NCBI RefSeq assembly: GCF_007744075.1
Contig: NZ_CP036266.1
Location: 2,368,501 to 2,432,500, forward strand
Direction: 5' to 3'
Length of the DNA stretch: 64,000 nt
Source: Gimesia chilikensis
GTDB lineage: Bacteria; Planctomycetota; Planctomycetia; Planctomycetales; Planctomycetaceae
The notes beneath the pieces were generated by a model. It did not search any database. It worked only from the letters and a program-made list of their open reading frames with translations, and was not told where the DNA came from. Positions 55,402 to 64,000 of this stretch are shown here, in pieces. Positions within the stretch are counted from its first letter, which is position 1. Every line of letters begins with the position of its first letter. Both the position numbers and the translations under genes were made by a program.

Positions 55402-57180
55402 ATGTTGAGAGTTTGGATCATCCTGATCGCGGTCTGCTTTGAAGGCTGTGCCGCTACCAGACAGGCATTGACTGATTCCACACCGGAACCAGAAGCGTCC
55501 GTCGTCAAAATCAAACCGGCTGAAGATTCCAGTAAACTTCAGCCCCGGTCAACTGCTGCGCCAGTAATTTACCCTGAAAGTCTGGCTGTGGCCGTCGATC
55601 GTGTCTCACCGGAAGCGGAAGCTTCTGCAGTACAACAGGTCGCCTCCGTCTCTACTTCCGTGGACGATCTGTTTTCCGGCAAAGGCACGACCCCGGAAGA
55701 GGCTGTCGCCGGTGAATTCTCAGTGAGTAAACAGCTTGGCAGTGAGTTCGCAGCCAGCGAACAGGCAACAAACGAACTGACCGCCGAAGAATTCGCGATG
55801 GCGCCGCATCTGCCGCCGTTGCCCGGAATGGACTTCAAACCCACTGCGCGGGGCCTTGTTCTGGATGAGGTTATCAACTCGGTCTATGCCAGCTATCCGC
55901 TTCTGGAAGCCGCCATTTATTCGCGTGATGTCGCAGCAGGTCAACAGCTCGAGAGCATGGGCGAGTTCGACCATAAGCTGAAAGCAGGCAGTGAAAATCA
56001 GCCCATGGGTTATTACCAGACTTATCGCCAGCACGTCGGCCTGGTGAAACCGCTCTACCAGGGGGGGGAAGCGTTCGCCGGATACCGGATCGGGCGGGGT
56101 AGTTTCGAACCCTGGTACCTGGGACGCCAGACCAACGAGGGTGGGGAATTCAAAGCGGGCTTTATGGTTCCTTTAGCCAAGAACCGTGAAATCGATCAGC
56201 GTCGCGCCGCTTTGTGGCGCGCCACGTATGGCGTTGATGCTGTCGAACCGGAAATCCAGGCGCAGTTGATCGACTTCGTTCAACAGGGAAGTTATGCCTA
56301 CTGGGACTGGGTGGCTGCGGGAGCGAAACTGGTCATCGCTGACCGGATTCTCAAGCTGGCCGAAGACCGTACCGACCGGATTCGCAGCCAGGTGGAAAAT
56401 GGTTTCCTCGATCCACCTGAGCTGACGGATAACCTGCGTCTGGTCGCCGAACGTCGAGGCAAGCGGGCACTGGCCGAACGTAAGCTGCAGCAGACTGCAG
56501 TCAAGCTTTCCCTTTATTATCGTGACGCGAACGGCGATCCCGTCATTCCGGAAGCCAGTCAGGTGCCTGATTTTCCCCTGTTGAAACAGATGGATGAAGC
56601 ACAGGTCGCCATGGATGCGGCACGAGCGTTAGAGCAGCGTCCTGAAATCTACAGTCTCGATCTCTTACAGCGTCAGCTGGATATTGATTACTCCGAGGCG
56701 GAGAATGACTGTCTGCCCGCAGTGGATCTGCTGATGGCAGGTTCCAAGGACATGGGGTACCCCAGCAGCTACCAGAACTACAAAGGCCCCTTTGAGCTGG
56801 ATGCCCACTTGCTGGTCGAAGTTCCCCTCGAACGTCGCAAAGCTCGCGGTAAAATGCAGTCGGTCGGCGGTAAGCTCGCCCAGCTGAATGCCAAGCGTCA
56901 GTTGACTGAGAATAAGATTGTAGCCGAAGTCGAGGCAGCATACGCCGGTCTGATTGGTGCTTTCAAGCAGGCCAAACAGGCTGACGAAGCCGTCGGTTAT
57001 GCAGAAGACCTGGCCCGGCGAGAACGCCGTAACTTTGAAGAAGGTCTGTCCGACCTGTTGAAAGTGACTCTCCGCGAACAATACGCCTTCGAATCTGCGG
57101 AGAAGGCTGTCGACGCCAAACTGCTCTACTTCCAGGAACAGGCCGACTACCGGGCCGCACTGGCTGAAGATCAACTCTGA
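55402..57180 (+). CDS. TolC-family outer-membrane channel (lipoprotein)
   Basis: A 592-residue outer-membrane efflux protein. The first 16 residues (MLRVWIILIAVCFEGC) look like a lipoprotein signal with Cys16 as the lipid site. A low-complexity Ala/Glu/Ser-rich part (20-140) precedes the TolC-type helical and beta regions (VINSVYASYPLLEAAIYSRD, LNAKRQLTENKIVAEVEAAYAGLIGAFKQAK, REQYAFESAEKAVDAKLLYFQEQADYRAAL). It completes the ABC/HlyD/TolC export assembly. The extended N-terminal linker is longer than in proteobacterial TolC. Confidence 0.9.
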   Translation: MLRVWIILIAVCFEGCAATRQALTDSTPEPEASVVKIKPAEDSSKLQPRSTAAPVIYPESLAVAVDRVSPEAEASAVQQVASVSTSVDDLFSGKGTTPEEAVAGEFSVSKQLGSEFAASEQATNELTAEEFAMAPHLPPLPGMDFKPTARGLVLDEVINSVYASYPLLEAAIYSRDVAAGQQLESMGEFDHKLKAGSENQPMGYYQTYRQHVGLVKPLYQGGEAFAGYRIGRGSFEPWYLGRQTNEGGEFKAGFMVPLAKNREIDQRRAALWRATYGVDAVEPEIQAQLIDFVQQGSYAYWDWVAAGAKLVIADRILKLAEDRTDRIRSQVENGFLDPPELTDNLRLVAERRGKRALAERKLQQTAVKLSLYYRDANGDPVIPEASQVPDFPLLKQMDEAQVAMDAARALEQRPEIYSLDLLQRQLDIDYSEAENDCLPAVDLLMAGSKDMGYPSSYQNYKGPFELDAHLLVEVPLERRKARGKMQSVGGKLAQLNAKRQLTENKIVAEVEAAYAGLIGAFKQAKQADEAVGYAEDLARRERRNFEEGLSDLLKVTLREQYAFESAEKAVDAKLLYFQEQADYRAALAEDQL

Positions 57181-57268
57181 TCTTCAATTCGGTTGTTGAA
57201 CTCCGATTTTCTCTCAGCGCAACGACCTCAGAGATTCAAACGAAAATCAGAACTTCGCGCTGGTGAAA

Positions 57269-57290
57269 CGCCCCCGGGTTGTATTAGAAT
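57269..57290 (+). promoter_or_regulatory. Probable promoter of Cys-rich/DUF1559/DUF4198 genes
   Basis: CGCCCCCGGGT (57269-57279) ends 5 nt before a -10-like TAGAAT (57285-57290), exactly as at 41568-41589. A -35 is poorly conserved (TGGTGA at 57261-57266). Confidence 0.5.
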
Positions 57291-57362
57291 GATGGTTCGT
57301 CCCGGAGGCAGAGTCGCTGTCATCCGGAATCTACCGCTGACCCGCCCACCTGAACCGCGATC

Positions 57363-57863
57363 ATGTTTCACCAGACTGGCCCATTATGGAATCAAGTGCG
57401 ATCCCCGCGCTTTTTGTGCCGACTGATTACGCTGTTCAGTTTCTGCCTGACTTCAACAGGAGTACCCCTCGATTTTCTGCATGCAGCCCAGTCAGGCTGC
57501 CGCTGTGGTGATGAACTCCAGCAGTCCGGCCAATGCTGTTGTGCCCAAGCAGGACGTTCGCGCTGTCAGCAGCAGGTCAGGTCCTGCTGTCAGCAGAAAA
57601 CCACCTCCAGTTGCTGTAGCGACAAAGGCTGTGATTCTGTGGAAGAAGCGTCAACCGAATGCCCGCGCATCATGGCACTCTGTGGTTGTGGCAGTAAATC
57701 CCCCGGCGGTTCGTTGCTGAACAGCGAACCCCGAATTCTGGTCGCTCCGGTGTTGCTCACCGGACCTGCACCTGTGCGAAACTGTACCGCTCAGCGGTCT
57801 CCACTCTTTGACGGCCACATTACCGTGCCGGATACACCCCCTCCCGAATTGACTCTGATCTGA
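57363..57863 (+). CDS. Cysteine-rich exported protein, probable metal binder
   Basis: A 166-residue protein. After an N-terminal hydrophobic segment (FLCRLITLFSFCLTSTGVPLDFLHAA, about 18-43), residues 45-110 hold 15 or more Cys, many in pairs (CRCGDE, CCCAQAG, SCCQQK, SCCSDKGC), followed by a CGCG motif and a Pro-rich tail. Short Cys-rich proteins like this accompany copper/heavy-metal efflux genes in planctomycetes, which fits the adjacent RND system. The start lacks a clear RBS. No named family is recognised. Confidence 0.68.
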   Translation: MFHQTGPLWNQVRSPRFLCRLITLFSFCLTSTGVPLDFLHAAQSGCRCGDELQQSGQCCCAQAGRSRCQQQVRSCCQQKTTSSCCSDKGCDSVEEASTECPRIMALCGCGSKSPGGSLLNSEPRILVAPVLLTGPAPVRNCTAQRSPLFDGHITVPDTPPPELTLI

Positions 57864-57941
57864 AAACGCAACGGTTTTTCTAATCAGCTGCGCTGTCTCG
57901 CATGATGCTGCGCAGATTCCAATTCAACGGGAGTTACCCAC

Positions 57942-58940
57942 ATGAAATTGACGTCTCATTCCCGCGCCCAAGATACGCGCGGATTCACCCTCATCGAATT
58001 ACTGGTCGTGATCGCGATTATTGCGATTCTGATCGCACTACTGCTGCCTGCCGTCCAGCAGGCACGTGAAGCAGCGCGGCGGAGTCAGTGTAAAAATAAC
58101 CTCAAGCAGCTGGCACTGGCGCTGCATAATTATGAATCGGCACATCGTGTCTTTCCTCCCGGAAGTCTTGGGTATCCTTATGTCTGGTCTGCGCATGCAC
58201 AACTGCTGCCCTTCGTCGACCAGGGAAACCTGCAGGGCCTGCTCAATTACGATGTCCCCCCACTCAATGCCTTTAACTCGGGATCGTTTGATGCCACCGA
58301 GGTGGGCAATAACGATACGGCTGCCCGCACCAGGCTGCCTTTGATGGTTTGTCCCAGTGACAAAGACGCCGTTCCCGGATCCGATTACGCCGGGATCAGT
58401 TATCCCGCCTGTCTCGGATCCGGCTTGAATGGATCGGGGACAGCAGACGACGGCTCGAACAGTAACGCGGATGGCGTTATCTTTCAGAGATCAAAAGTTC
58501 GCTTTCGAGATGTCACCGATGGAACCACGAATACGGTTCTGTTTAGTGAGCAACTGCTCGGCGATGGACAGAACGCGGCACCTGCTACCGGCGATTATCG
58601 TCACCGGGTGATCGAGCTATCCATGGGAACACAAACCACGCCCGCCGCCTGTACGGCAGCTTCCGCACCCGCCTGGTCCGGTCAGCGTGGCGCCAAATGG
58701 GTGAACGGTCACCTGGCGGACTCGATGTACAATCACTGGTATGGTCCCAACGCGAATGTCCCCGACTGTCAGAACGGCTTTCATAACTTTGCCCTGGTCA
58801 GTGCCCGTAGCGCACATACCGGCGGAGTTCAGATCGCTCTGGTCGATGGCAGTTGCCGATTCGTCAGCGAGAATATCAATCTCGATATCTGGCGTGCCCT
58901 GGCTACGCGTGCCGGCGGTGAAGTTATCGGAGAATATTAA
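57942..58940 (+). CDS. DUF1559 protein with prepilin-type N-terminus
   Basis: A 332-residue protein of the large planctomycete DUF1559 family. The prepilin cleavage and methylation signal GFTLIELLVVIAIIAILIALL is at about 11-33, followed by the family motif QQAREAARRSQCKNNLKQLALALHNYE and FPPGS. The C-terminal half has FSEQLL and ends with the DG segment (LVDGSCRFVSENINLDIWRALATRAGGEVIGE). GGGAG lies about 10 nt upstream of the start. It is likely exported by a type II/IV pilus-like machine and may form surface pseudopili. It lies within the metal-related gene cluster. Confidence 0.96.
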   Translation: MKLTSHSRAQDTRGFTLIELLVVIAIIAILIALLLPAVQQAREAARRSQCKNNLKQLALALHNYESAHRVFPPGSLGYPYVWSAHAQLLPFVDQGNLQGLLNYDVPPLNAFNSGSFDATEVGNNDTAARTRLPLMVCPSDKDAVPGSDYAGISYPACLGSGLNGSGTADDGSNSNADGVIFQRSKVRFRDVTDGTTNTVLFSEQLLGDGQNAAPATGDYRHRVIELSMGTQTTPAACTAASAPAWSGQRGAKWVNGHLADSMYNHWYGPNANVPDCQNGFHNFALVSARSAHTGGVQIALVDGSCRFVSENINLDIWRALATRAGGEVIGEY

Positions 58941-59000
58941 TCAGCCTTTTCACTTCATCCGGGCCTGGTTTTCCAGGTCCGGGCTGTTTCAGGAGTTCTT

Positions 59001-59807
59001 ATGAAAATCACATTCCTTACCGCTTTGCTGCTCTGCTGCACATGGCAATTCGCCCCGGTGCAGGCACATGATACCTGGGTGGAATCCAATACCAGTCTGA
59101 TCCGTTCCGGCGATGCGATTTATATTGACCTCAAACTGGGCAATCATGGAAATCATCACCGTGATTTCAAGCTCGCCAGTAAGATTGACCTGGAGGGTTG
59201 CACACTCGACGTGCTCGATCCCGCCGGTAAAGCATACGATCTGAAAAGCACCGTCATCGATACCGGTTACGCCCCTAAAGAAGGATACTGGAAGGCGAAG
59301 TTCGTACCCGCTCAGAAAGGATTATACCTGGTTTCGCATTCACTCGACCGGGTTGTCAATCACGGTAAGCCGGTACGTGCGATTAAAAGTGCCAAAACGT
59401 TTTTCGTCGTCAGTCCCCAACTGGATCAGGTTTCTCTGGAGAATCCCGGCTTTGACCGCGTGCTGGGACATCCCCTCGAAATTGTTCCCGTTGTAAATCC
59501 CGTGACACCCATGGGACCGGGGAAGCCGCTTCAGGTCCGTGTTCTGTTCAAAGGCAAGCCCCTGGCGGATACGACCGTCTCCTTTGTACCCCGTGGAGAA
59601 ACTCTCAAAGGTGATTTTGACGATCGCTATGAACGTCATACCGATTCAGAGGGACTGGCTGAATTCACTCCGCGGACGGGCAATCAGTATCTCGTCGTTG
59701 TGCATCACACCGCGGCGGATGAAAAGACCGAACAGTACGAGCAAACCGCGTACGCAGCCACACTCACAGTGCTGGTTCCTGAGCTCTGTCCCTGTTGCGG
59801 CGAGTAA
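59001..59807 (+). CDS. DUF4198-family exported protein (NikM-like)
   Basis: A 268-residue periplasmic protein. A signal peptide (about 1-22, ending VQA-HD) is followed by HDTWVESNTSLIRSGD, and HDxW is the DUF4198 hallmark where His is the predicted metal ligand of NikM-like nickel/cobalt components. The body is beta-rich (IYIDLKLGNHGNHHRDFKLAS). The C-terminus ends ELCPCCGE, with extra Cys for metal binding. AGGAG lies 6 nt upstream. It follows DUF1559 by 60 nt, and convergent RND genes support a heavy-metal role. Confidence 0.85.
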   Translation: MKITFLTALLLCCTWQFAPVQAHDTWVESNTSLIRSGDAIYIDLKLGNHGNHHRDFKLASKIDLEGCTLDVLDPAGKAYDLKSTVIDTGYAPKEGYWKAKFVPAQKGLYLVSHSLDRVVNHGKPVRAIKSAKTFFVVSPQLDQVSLENPGFDRVLGHPLEIVPVVNPVTPMGPGKPLQVRVLFKGKPLADTTVSFVPRGETLKGDFDDRYERHTDSEGLAEFTPRTGNQYLVVVHHTAADEKTEQYEQTAYAATLTVLVPELCPCCGE

Positions 59808-59835
59808 TCGCTGACAGACCGGAGTGACATTGATA

Positions 59836-59863
59836 GAGGCGGGAGACCTCGTTCCCCCGCCTC
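59836..59863. terminator. Hairpin between convergent DUF4198 and RND genes
   Basis: GAGGCGGG (59836-59843) pairs with CCCGCCTC (59856-59863). The following bases are only modestly T-rich on the plus strand (TTGGAGTATTGTTATT). It may end both converging transcripts. Confidence 0.5.
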
Positions 59864-59893
59864 TTGGAGTATTGTTATTGAAGAACTGGTATC

Positions 59894-62800
59894 TCAGTGC
59901 TCGAACTCCTTCATGTCAACCGGTTCTGGAGTGACATCCTTCGGTTCGAACCAGCGGTAAATCGTCGGCAGTACCAGCAGCGTCAATGCCGTCGAGGTCA
60001 CCAGTCCCCCGATCACCACGGTTGCCAGAGGTCGTTGCACTTCCGCACCCGAACTGCCGGACAGGGCCATGGGAATGAATCCCAGGGCACCACAGGACGC
60101 GGTCATCAATACGGGCCGCAACCGGTCCATCGCGCCGTTGACCACCGCATCCCGCTGGCTGTCTCCCGAATGCCTCAGGTGACGTACGTGCTCGATCAGC
60201 ACCACGCCGTTCATGACCGCGATCCCGAACAGCGCGATAAAGCCGACCCCGGCCGAGATCGAGAACGGCATATCGCGGACCCACAGAAACAGGATGCCCC
60301 CGGTCGCCGCAATCGGCACGTTCAGATAGATCAGCATCGCCAGCTTGACTGAATTGAAGGTCATGTAGAGCAGGGCGAAAATCAGGAACAGCGCCACGGG
60401 AACCGCGATTGCCAGTCGCTGACTGGCCTGCTGCAGGTTTTCAAACTGGCCACCCCAGCGCAGAGTATAACCGGCGGGCAATTCCACATCCCGATCGACC
60501 ACCTGCTGCGCTTCGGCCACAAAGCCTGCCAGGTCCCTGCCACGCACGTTACTCTGAATTAAGAGGCGACGACGAATGGAATCCCGGCTGATTTCCACCG
60601 GTCCCTCTTCCACCTTGATCTCCGCGAGTTGCGAAATCGGAATCTGTCGTCCCTGGGGATCTTCGATTTTGAGCTCCGCGAGCTGCTTGGCCTCTTTCCG
60701 CCAGTCCGGACTCAGGCGAACCTGCAGCGGAAACCGGCGTTGTCCTTCGAAAACCTGTCCTGCAGACACGCCACCAACGGTCGCGACAGCATTCAGCACA
60801 TCACGGGCATTGATTCCGTAGCGGGCCAGCTGCTCGCGGCGAATGATGACCCGCAGGTAAGGCAGACCCGCGATCTGTTGTGCCTGAACGTCCGCAGCTC
60901 CCGGGACCTTATTCAACGCGACGACGATCTCGTCTCCCTTCCGCTTCAGTTCATCCAGGTCATCCCCGTAAAGGCTGATCCCGATATCGGAGCGAACCCC
61001 GGCCACCAGCTCCTGCACGCGCAGTTCGATCGGCTGTGTGAAACTGTAACTGTTACCGGGAACCTGGTCCTCCAATTTCTGCTGCATCTCTTCAATGAGC
61101 TTGAGCTTCGTGACTCCTTCCCTCCATTCCGATACCGGTCTCATCCGTACCAGGATATCGGTCTGATAAACGCCCATCGGGTCGTTAGCAATTTCCGGAC
61201 GACCTGTTTTACAGACCACCGTTTCTACTTCGGGAAATTCCAGCAGCGTCCGCTCCATCGCCTTGGTCATTTCGATGGATGTCTCCAGCGAAATACTGGG
61301 GAGTCGGGCGGCCTGGATCGCAATGTCGCCTTCATCCAGTTTGGGAACGAATTCCATACCGAAGCCGGCAGCCAGGACCACACTGACAACGAATAAGGCG
61401 ATCGAACTGACAAACATCAGCACCGGTCGCAGCATGGCAAAGCTCAGTAGCGGCTGATAAGCCTGTTTGATCCAGCGGACCAGGAATGTTTCGCGTTCCT
61501 TCATCTGACGCGCCAGGAACAGGGATGCCATCACAGGCATCACCGTGACCGACATGATCAGGGCCGAGGAGAGCGCCGTCATAAATACAAACGCCATCGG
61601 GCGGAACATCTTACCTTCCATTCCCTGGAGGCTCAGGATCGGAATGAATACGATGATCACAATGATGCCGGCAAACAGAATCGGCTTGCCCACTTCCTTG
61701 GCGGATTCGCGATAGACGCCCAGCGGAATGTGGTCACTCCCATGCTCTTTCTGGTAGTGTGACGCCCGGCGTACGCAGTTTTCAATCATCACCACGGCAC
61801 CATCGACGATCACGCCGAAGTCGACCGCTCCCATACTCATCAGGTTGGCTGAGACGCCCGCGTAACGCATCGCGATCAGGGCGCTCATTGCCGAGAGCGG
61901 AATCGCCGCCGCCACGATCAGTCCAGCTCGCACATCTCCCAACAGCAGGAACAGCATGATGATAACCAGCAGCACGCCCAGACCGATATTCTCCGCAACC
62001 GTGTGGATTGTCTTTTCCACCAGTTCGGTGCGGTCGTAGAATGTTTCGATCACGACCCCTTTGGGAAGTGTCTTTTGGATTTCGGCTATCTTTTCTTTGA
62101 CGTCCGCGACCACCTGGCGAGAGTTTCCACCCATGATCATCATGACCATCCCGATTACGGCCTCGCGGTCACCATCGCGGGTGACCGCTCCCTGACGCAG
62201 CATTGGGGCAAAGCGAACTTCCGCCACATCGCGGACCCGGATTGGGGTCCCTTCGCGGCTGTCCAGCACAATCGTGCGGATGTCATCCAGCGAACCGACC
62301 AGACCTTCGCCGCGAATCAACCTTTGTTCGGCTCCATGCGTGATGTAACCACCGCCGGCATTTCCGTTATTTTCTTCGAGTGCCTGAAAGACATCGCTGA
62401 GTGAAATTTCGTAATTCTGCAGTTTGGCGGGATCAATCTGAACTTCATAGGTTTTGAGTTCACCGCCGAACGTGTTGACTTCGATCACGCCCGGTACACT
62501 CCGCAGCTGAAACGCGATCTGCCAGTCGAGGATCGTCCGCAATTCGCTGAGTGAATACTGATCTTCCACTTCGCTACGGACTTCAAACTGGTAGATTTCA
62601 CTCATCCCCGTAGCGATAGGGCCCAGTTCGGGCGTTCCCATTCCCGGGGGAATGTTCTCGCGTGCCTGCAGCAGGCGTTCGTTGAGGAGATTTCGCGCCC
62701 AGTAGATGTCGGTACCATCTTTAAAGGCCACGGTCACGGCGCTCAAACCGAAGCGGCTGATCGAACGGATTTCTTCCACGTTCGGCACACCGCTCATCGC

Positions 62801-63013
62801 GTTTTCCACGGGGAAGGTAATGAACTGTTCCACTTCGACCGGTCCCAGGGCAGGGGAGTTTGTCAGAATCTGCACCTGCACGTTCGTCAAATCGGGGACG
62901 GCATCCAGGGGAATCGTTGAAGCAGAGAAGACCCCCAGCCCCAGGATGACCAGGGCCAGCAGCATCACGATAAATCGATTGTTTAAAGACCATTCAATGA
63001 TATGGTTGACCAT
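59894..63013 (-). CDS. Heavy-metal efflux RND pump (CusA/CzcA family)
   Basis: A 1,039-residue inner-membrane RND pump of the HME group, of full length. It has twelve predicted membrane helices in the usual places and the HME hallmark GAVDFGVIVDGAVVMIEN (TM4, proton-relay Asp), plus PLDAVPDLTNVQVQILTNSPALGPVEVE at the N-terminal pore region and GRPEIANDPMGVYQTDI in the periplasmic cleft. HME pumps export Cu(I)/Ag(I) or divalent ions such as Zn, Co and Cd; a specific ion cannot be assigned. The adaptor gene lies 5 nt upstream on the same strand; together they form a tripartite efflux operon. Confidence 0.95.
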   Translation of the reverse strand: MVNHIIEWSLNNRFIVMLLALVILGLGVFSASTIPLDAVPDLTNVQVQILTNSPALGPVEVEQFITFPVENAMSGVPNVEEIRSISRFGLSAVTVAFKDGTDIYWARNLLNERLLQARENIPPGMGTPELGPIATGMSEIYQFEVRSEVEDQYSLSELRTILDWQIAFQLRSVPGVIEVNTFGGELKTYEVQIDPAKLQNYEISLSDVFQALEENNGNAGGGYITHGAEQRLIRGEGLVGSLDDIRTIVLDSREGTPIRVRDVAEVRFAPMLRQGAVTRDGDREAVIGMVMMIMGGNSRQVVADVKEKIAEIQKTLPKGVVIETFYDRTELVEKTIHTVAENIGLGVLLVIIMLFLLLGDVRAGLIVAAAIPLSAMSALIAMRYAGVSANLMSMGAVDFGVIVDGAVVMIENCVRRASHYQKEHGSDHIPLGVYRESAKEVGKPILFAGIIVIIVFIPILSLQGMEGKMFRPMAFVFMTALSSALIMSVTVMPVMASLFLARQMKERETFLVRWIKQAYQPLLSFAMLRPVLMFVSSIALFVVSVVLAAGFGMEFVPKLDEGDIAIQAARLPSISLETSIEMTKAMERTLLEFPEVETVVCKTGRPEIANDPMGVYQTDILVRMRPVSEWREGVTKLKLIEEMQQKLEDQVPGNSYSFTQPIELRVQELVAGVRSDIGISLYGDDLDELKRKGDEIVVALNKVPGAADVQAQQIAGLPYLRVIIRREQLARYGINARDVLNAVATVGGVSAGQVFEGQRRFPLQVRLSPDWRKEAKQLAELKIEDPQGRQIPISQLAEIKVEEGPVEISRDSIRRRLLIQSNVRGRDLAGFVAEAQQVVDRDVELPAGYTLRWGGQFENLQQASQRLAIAVPVALFLIFALLYMTFNSVKLAMLIYLNVPIAATGGILFLWVRDMPFSISAGVGFIALFGIAVMNGVVLIEHVRHLRHSGDSQRDAVVNGAMDRLRPVLMTASCGALGFIPMALSGSSGAEVQRPLATVVIGGLVTSTALTLLVLPTIYRWFEPKDVTPEPVDMKEFEH

Positions 63014-63018
63014 GTATG

Positions 63019-64000
63019 TTACTCCTCACCCATTAAGTCTTCGAGCATCTTCGACTTCAGGATGAAGCCCCCCTGCAGCACCACACGTTCGCCCGGCTTC
63101 AGACCTTCCAGAATGACCGCGGTGGTTTCATTCTGTTTGCCCGGCTTAATCAGGCGCTTTTCGAACTCGCCCTCACCCGTGTGCACAAATACAAAGTCCT
63201 GGCCCTCGTGTTCCTGCAGTGCAGAGCGGGGCACGATGACCAGTTCCTGCTCGGAGCCCGATTCGAACTCAATGTTGACGAACATACCCGGCTTGAGCAG
63301 ATGATCTGGATTGTCTGCAATGGCCCGCATCGCGACGGTCCGTGTCTTTTCATCCATGATTTCCCCGGTGTAAAAGATCCGGGCCTGGAAGGAGCGGTCC
63401 GGCCACGCTTCGTTGAAGACCCGTACCGGTTTTCCCGACAAACTGGCGAGTAGCGGCAGATTCTTTTCATAAATGTCGGCAGTGATCCAGACCGTGGACA
63501 GATCGGCGATACTGAAAATCTGGCTCTGGGGGCGAATCTGTTCTTTAAGGGTCACGTCTTTGGAAATGATCGTTCCGTTAATCGGGGCCCGGACAAAATA
63601 ATGCGAAATCGCAGCTCCCTGTTGTTCCGGATTGATGGTTTGAATCTCCTGCTCGTCACAGCCCAGAATTCGCAGGCTGGTGGCAGCCACAGCCACCCGG
63701 GTAGATGCTTCCTTGACCGACTGCGAGGACAGCAGCAGAGACGTTTTGAGTTCATACTCAATCTGTTCGATTCGTGCCTGGAACGCAGCCAGGTCGGCAT
63801 TGCGGCTGGACTTGGCGGCATGCAGCTGTTTGAAAGCGACTGCTCCGGATTTGGTCGGTTCTTCCAGACGTTCGACATCGGCATCGGATTTGAGATAACC
63901 GGCATACGCCATTAACAGTCGTTCCCGATAATCGCCCATGCTGCGGCTGCGAAACCGTTCTTCAATTTCGTTGATCGGCTCCCGCTTGCGTAATGCCGCC
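63019..64000 (-). CDS. RND periplasmic adaptor (CusB-like), partial
   Basis: The frame stays open to the right edge, so the N-terminus is missing; 327 codons are visible. The visible part contains a coiled-coil region (GYLKSDADVERLEEPTKSGAVAFKQLHAAKSSRNADLAAFQARIEQ), the lipoyl-like half (YFVRAPINGTIISKDVTLKEQIRPQSQIFSIADLSTVWITADIYEKNL) and beta-barrel domains (GKPVRVFNEAWPDRSF, MKPGMFVNIEFE-type strand) as in CusB/CzcB. It links the pump encoded 5 nt downstream to an outer-membrane channel that should lie beyond this window. Confidence 0.93.
   Translation of the reverse strand, partial: AALRKREPINEIEERFRSRSMGDYRERLLMAYAGYLKSDADVERLEEPTKSGAVAFKQLHAAKSSRNADLAAFQARIEQIEYELKTSLLLSSQSVKEASTRVAVAATSLRILGCDEQEIQTINPEQQGAAISHYFVRAPINGTIISKDVTLKEQIRPQSQIFSIADLSTVWITADIYEKNLPLLASLSGKPVRVFNEAWPDRSFQARIFYTGEIMDEKTRTVAMRAIADNPDHLLKPGMFVNIEFESGSEQELVIVPRSALQEHEGQDFVFVHTGEGEFEKRLIKPGKQNETTAVILEGLKPGERVVLQGGFILKSKMLEDLMGEE

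Noticed and set aside
57193-57426. 77-codon frame before the Cys-rich gene
   Set aside because: Crosses the predicted promoter and overlaps the better-supported gene at 57363; composition is not protein-like.

Overview
The window is chromosomal DNA of a planctomycete, most likely a Gimesia-like member of the Planctomycetales (inferred from gene content, not from any search). Markers are DUF1559 proteins with a prepilin leader, a DUF1549/DUF1553 cytochrome gene followed by a DUF1501 gene, a PVC-type haem-binding dehydrogenase-like protein, a large Ser/Thr kinase beside an ECF sigma factor, and very long secreted proteins of unknown function. No rRNA, tRNA, phage, insertion sequence or CRISPR array was recognised.

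Layout. 0-1.3 kb: small unknown genes on the minus strand, one apparently frameshifted and one running off the left edge. 1.3-2.1 kb: non-coding, ending in a structured minus-strand element with a strong terminator. 2.1-5.0 kb: nitric-oxide-stress island: hmp flavohaemoglobin divergent from an Rrf2 regulator, a DUF3565 gene, and a DUF3365 (Tll0287-like) cytochrome behind a near-consensus promoter carrying an NsrR-like palindrome. 5.1-15.3 kb: AlkD-like protein, LRR-type Ser/Thr kinase with its ECF sigma factor, and a 1,373-residue secreted SHD1 protein. 15.3-20.0 kb: PVC haem protein and 2 kb of intergenic DNA packed with repeats plus one tiny membrane-protein gene. 20.0-22.5 kb: tightly coupled operon of two PD-(D/E)XK-like proteins and an endonuclease/exonuclease/phosphatase-fold protein. 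22.9-36.5 kb: TPR protein followed by a MoxR/DUF58/BatA/BatB-type operon ending in a 1,318-residue membrane-anchored protein. 36.7-45.6 kb: RraA-like enzyme divergent from a GntR/FCD regulator, then secreted beta-helix, glycosidase-like, DUF1549/1553 and DUF1501 proteins. 45.6-51.4 kb: inorganic-carbon transporter dabB-dabA with a divergent winged-helix regulator and two downstream HPF/RaiA-like small genes, the first apparently broken. 51.5-57.2 kb: ABC exporter with a degenerate ATPase, HlyD-type adaptor and TolC-type outer-membrane protein. 57.3-64 kb: Cys-rich secreted protein, DUF1559 and DUF4198 proteins convergent with a heavy-metal RND pump and its adaptor, which runs off the right edge.

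The strongest regulatory signals are the paired half-site operators of the NO island (same half-sites, spacing different by one helical turn), the palindrome over the dabB promoter, mutually exclusive RNA hairpins ahead of the ABC/HlyD/TolC operon, and an 11-base GC-rich element placed identically 5 nt before the -10 box of two promoters. The best candidate for an undescribed system is the three-gene nuclease-fold operon beside the repeat-rich spacer; its function is unknown and a defence role is only a hypothesis.
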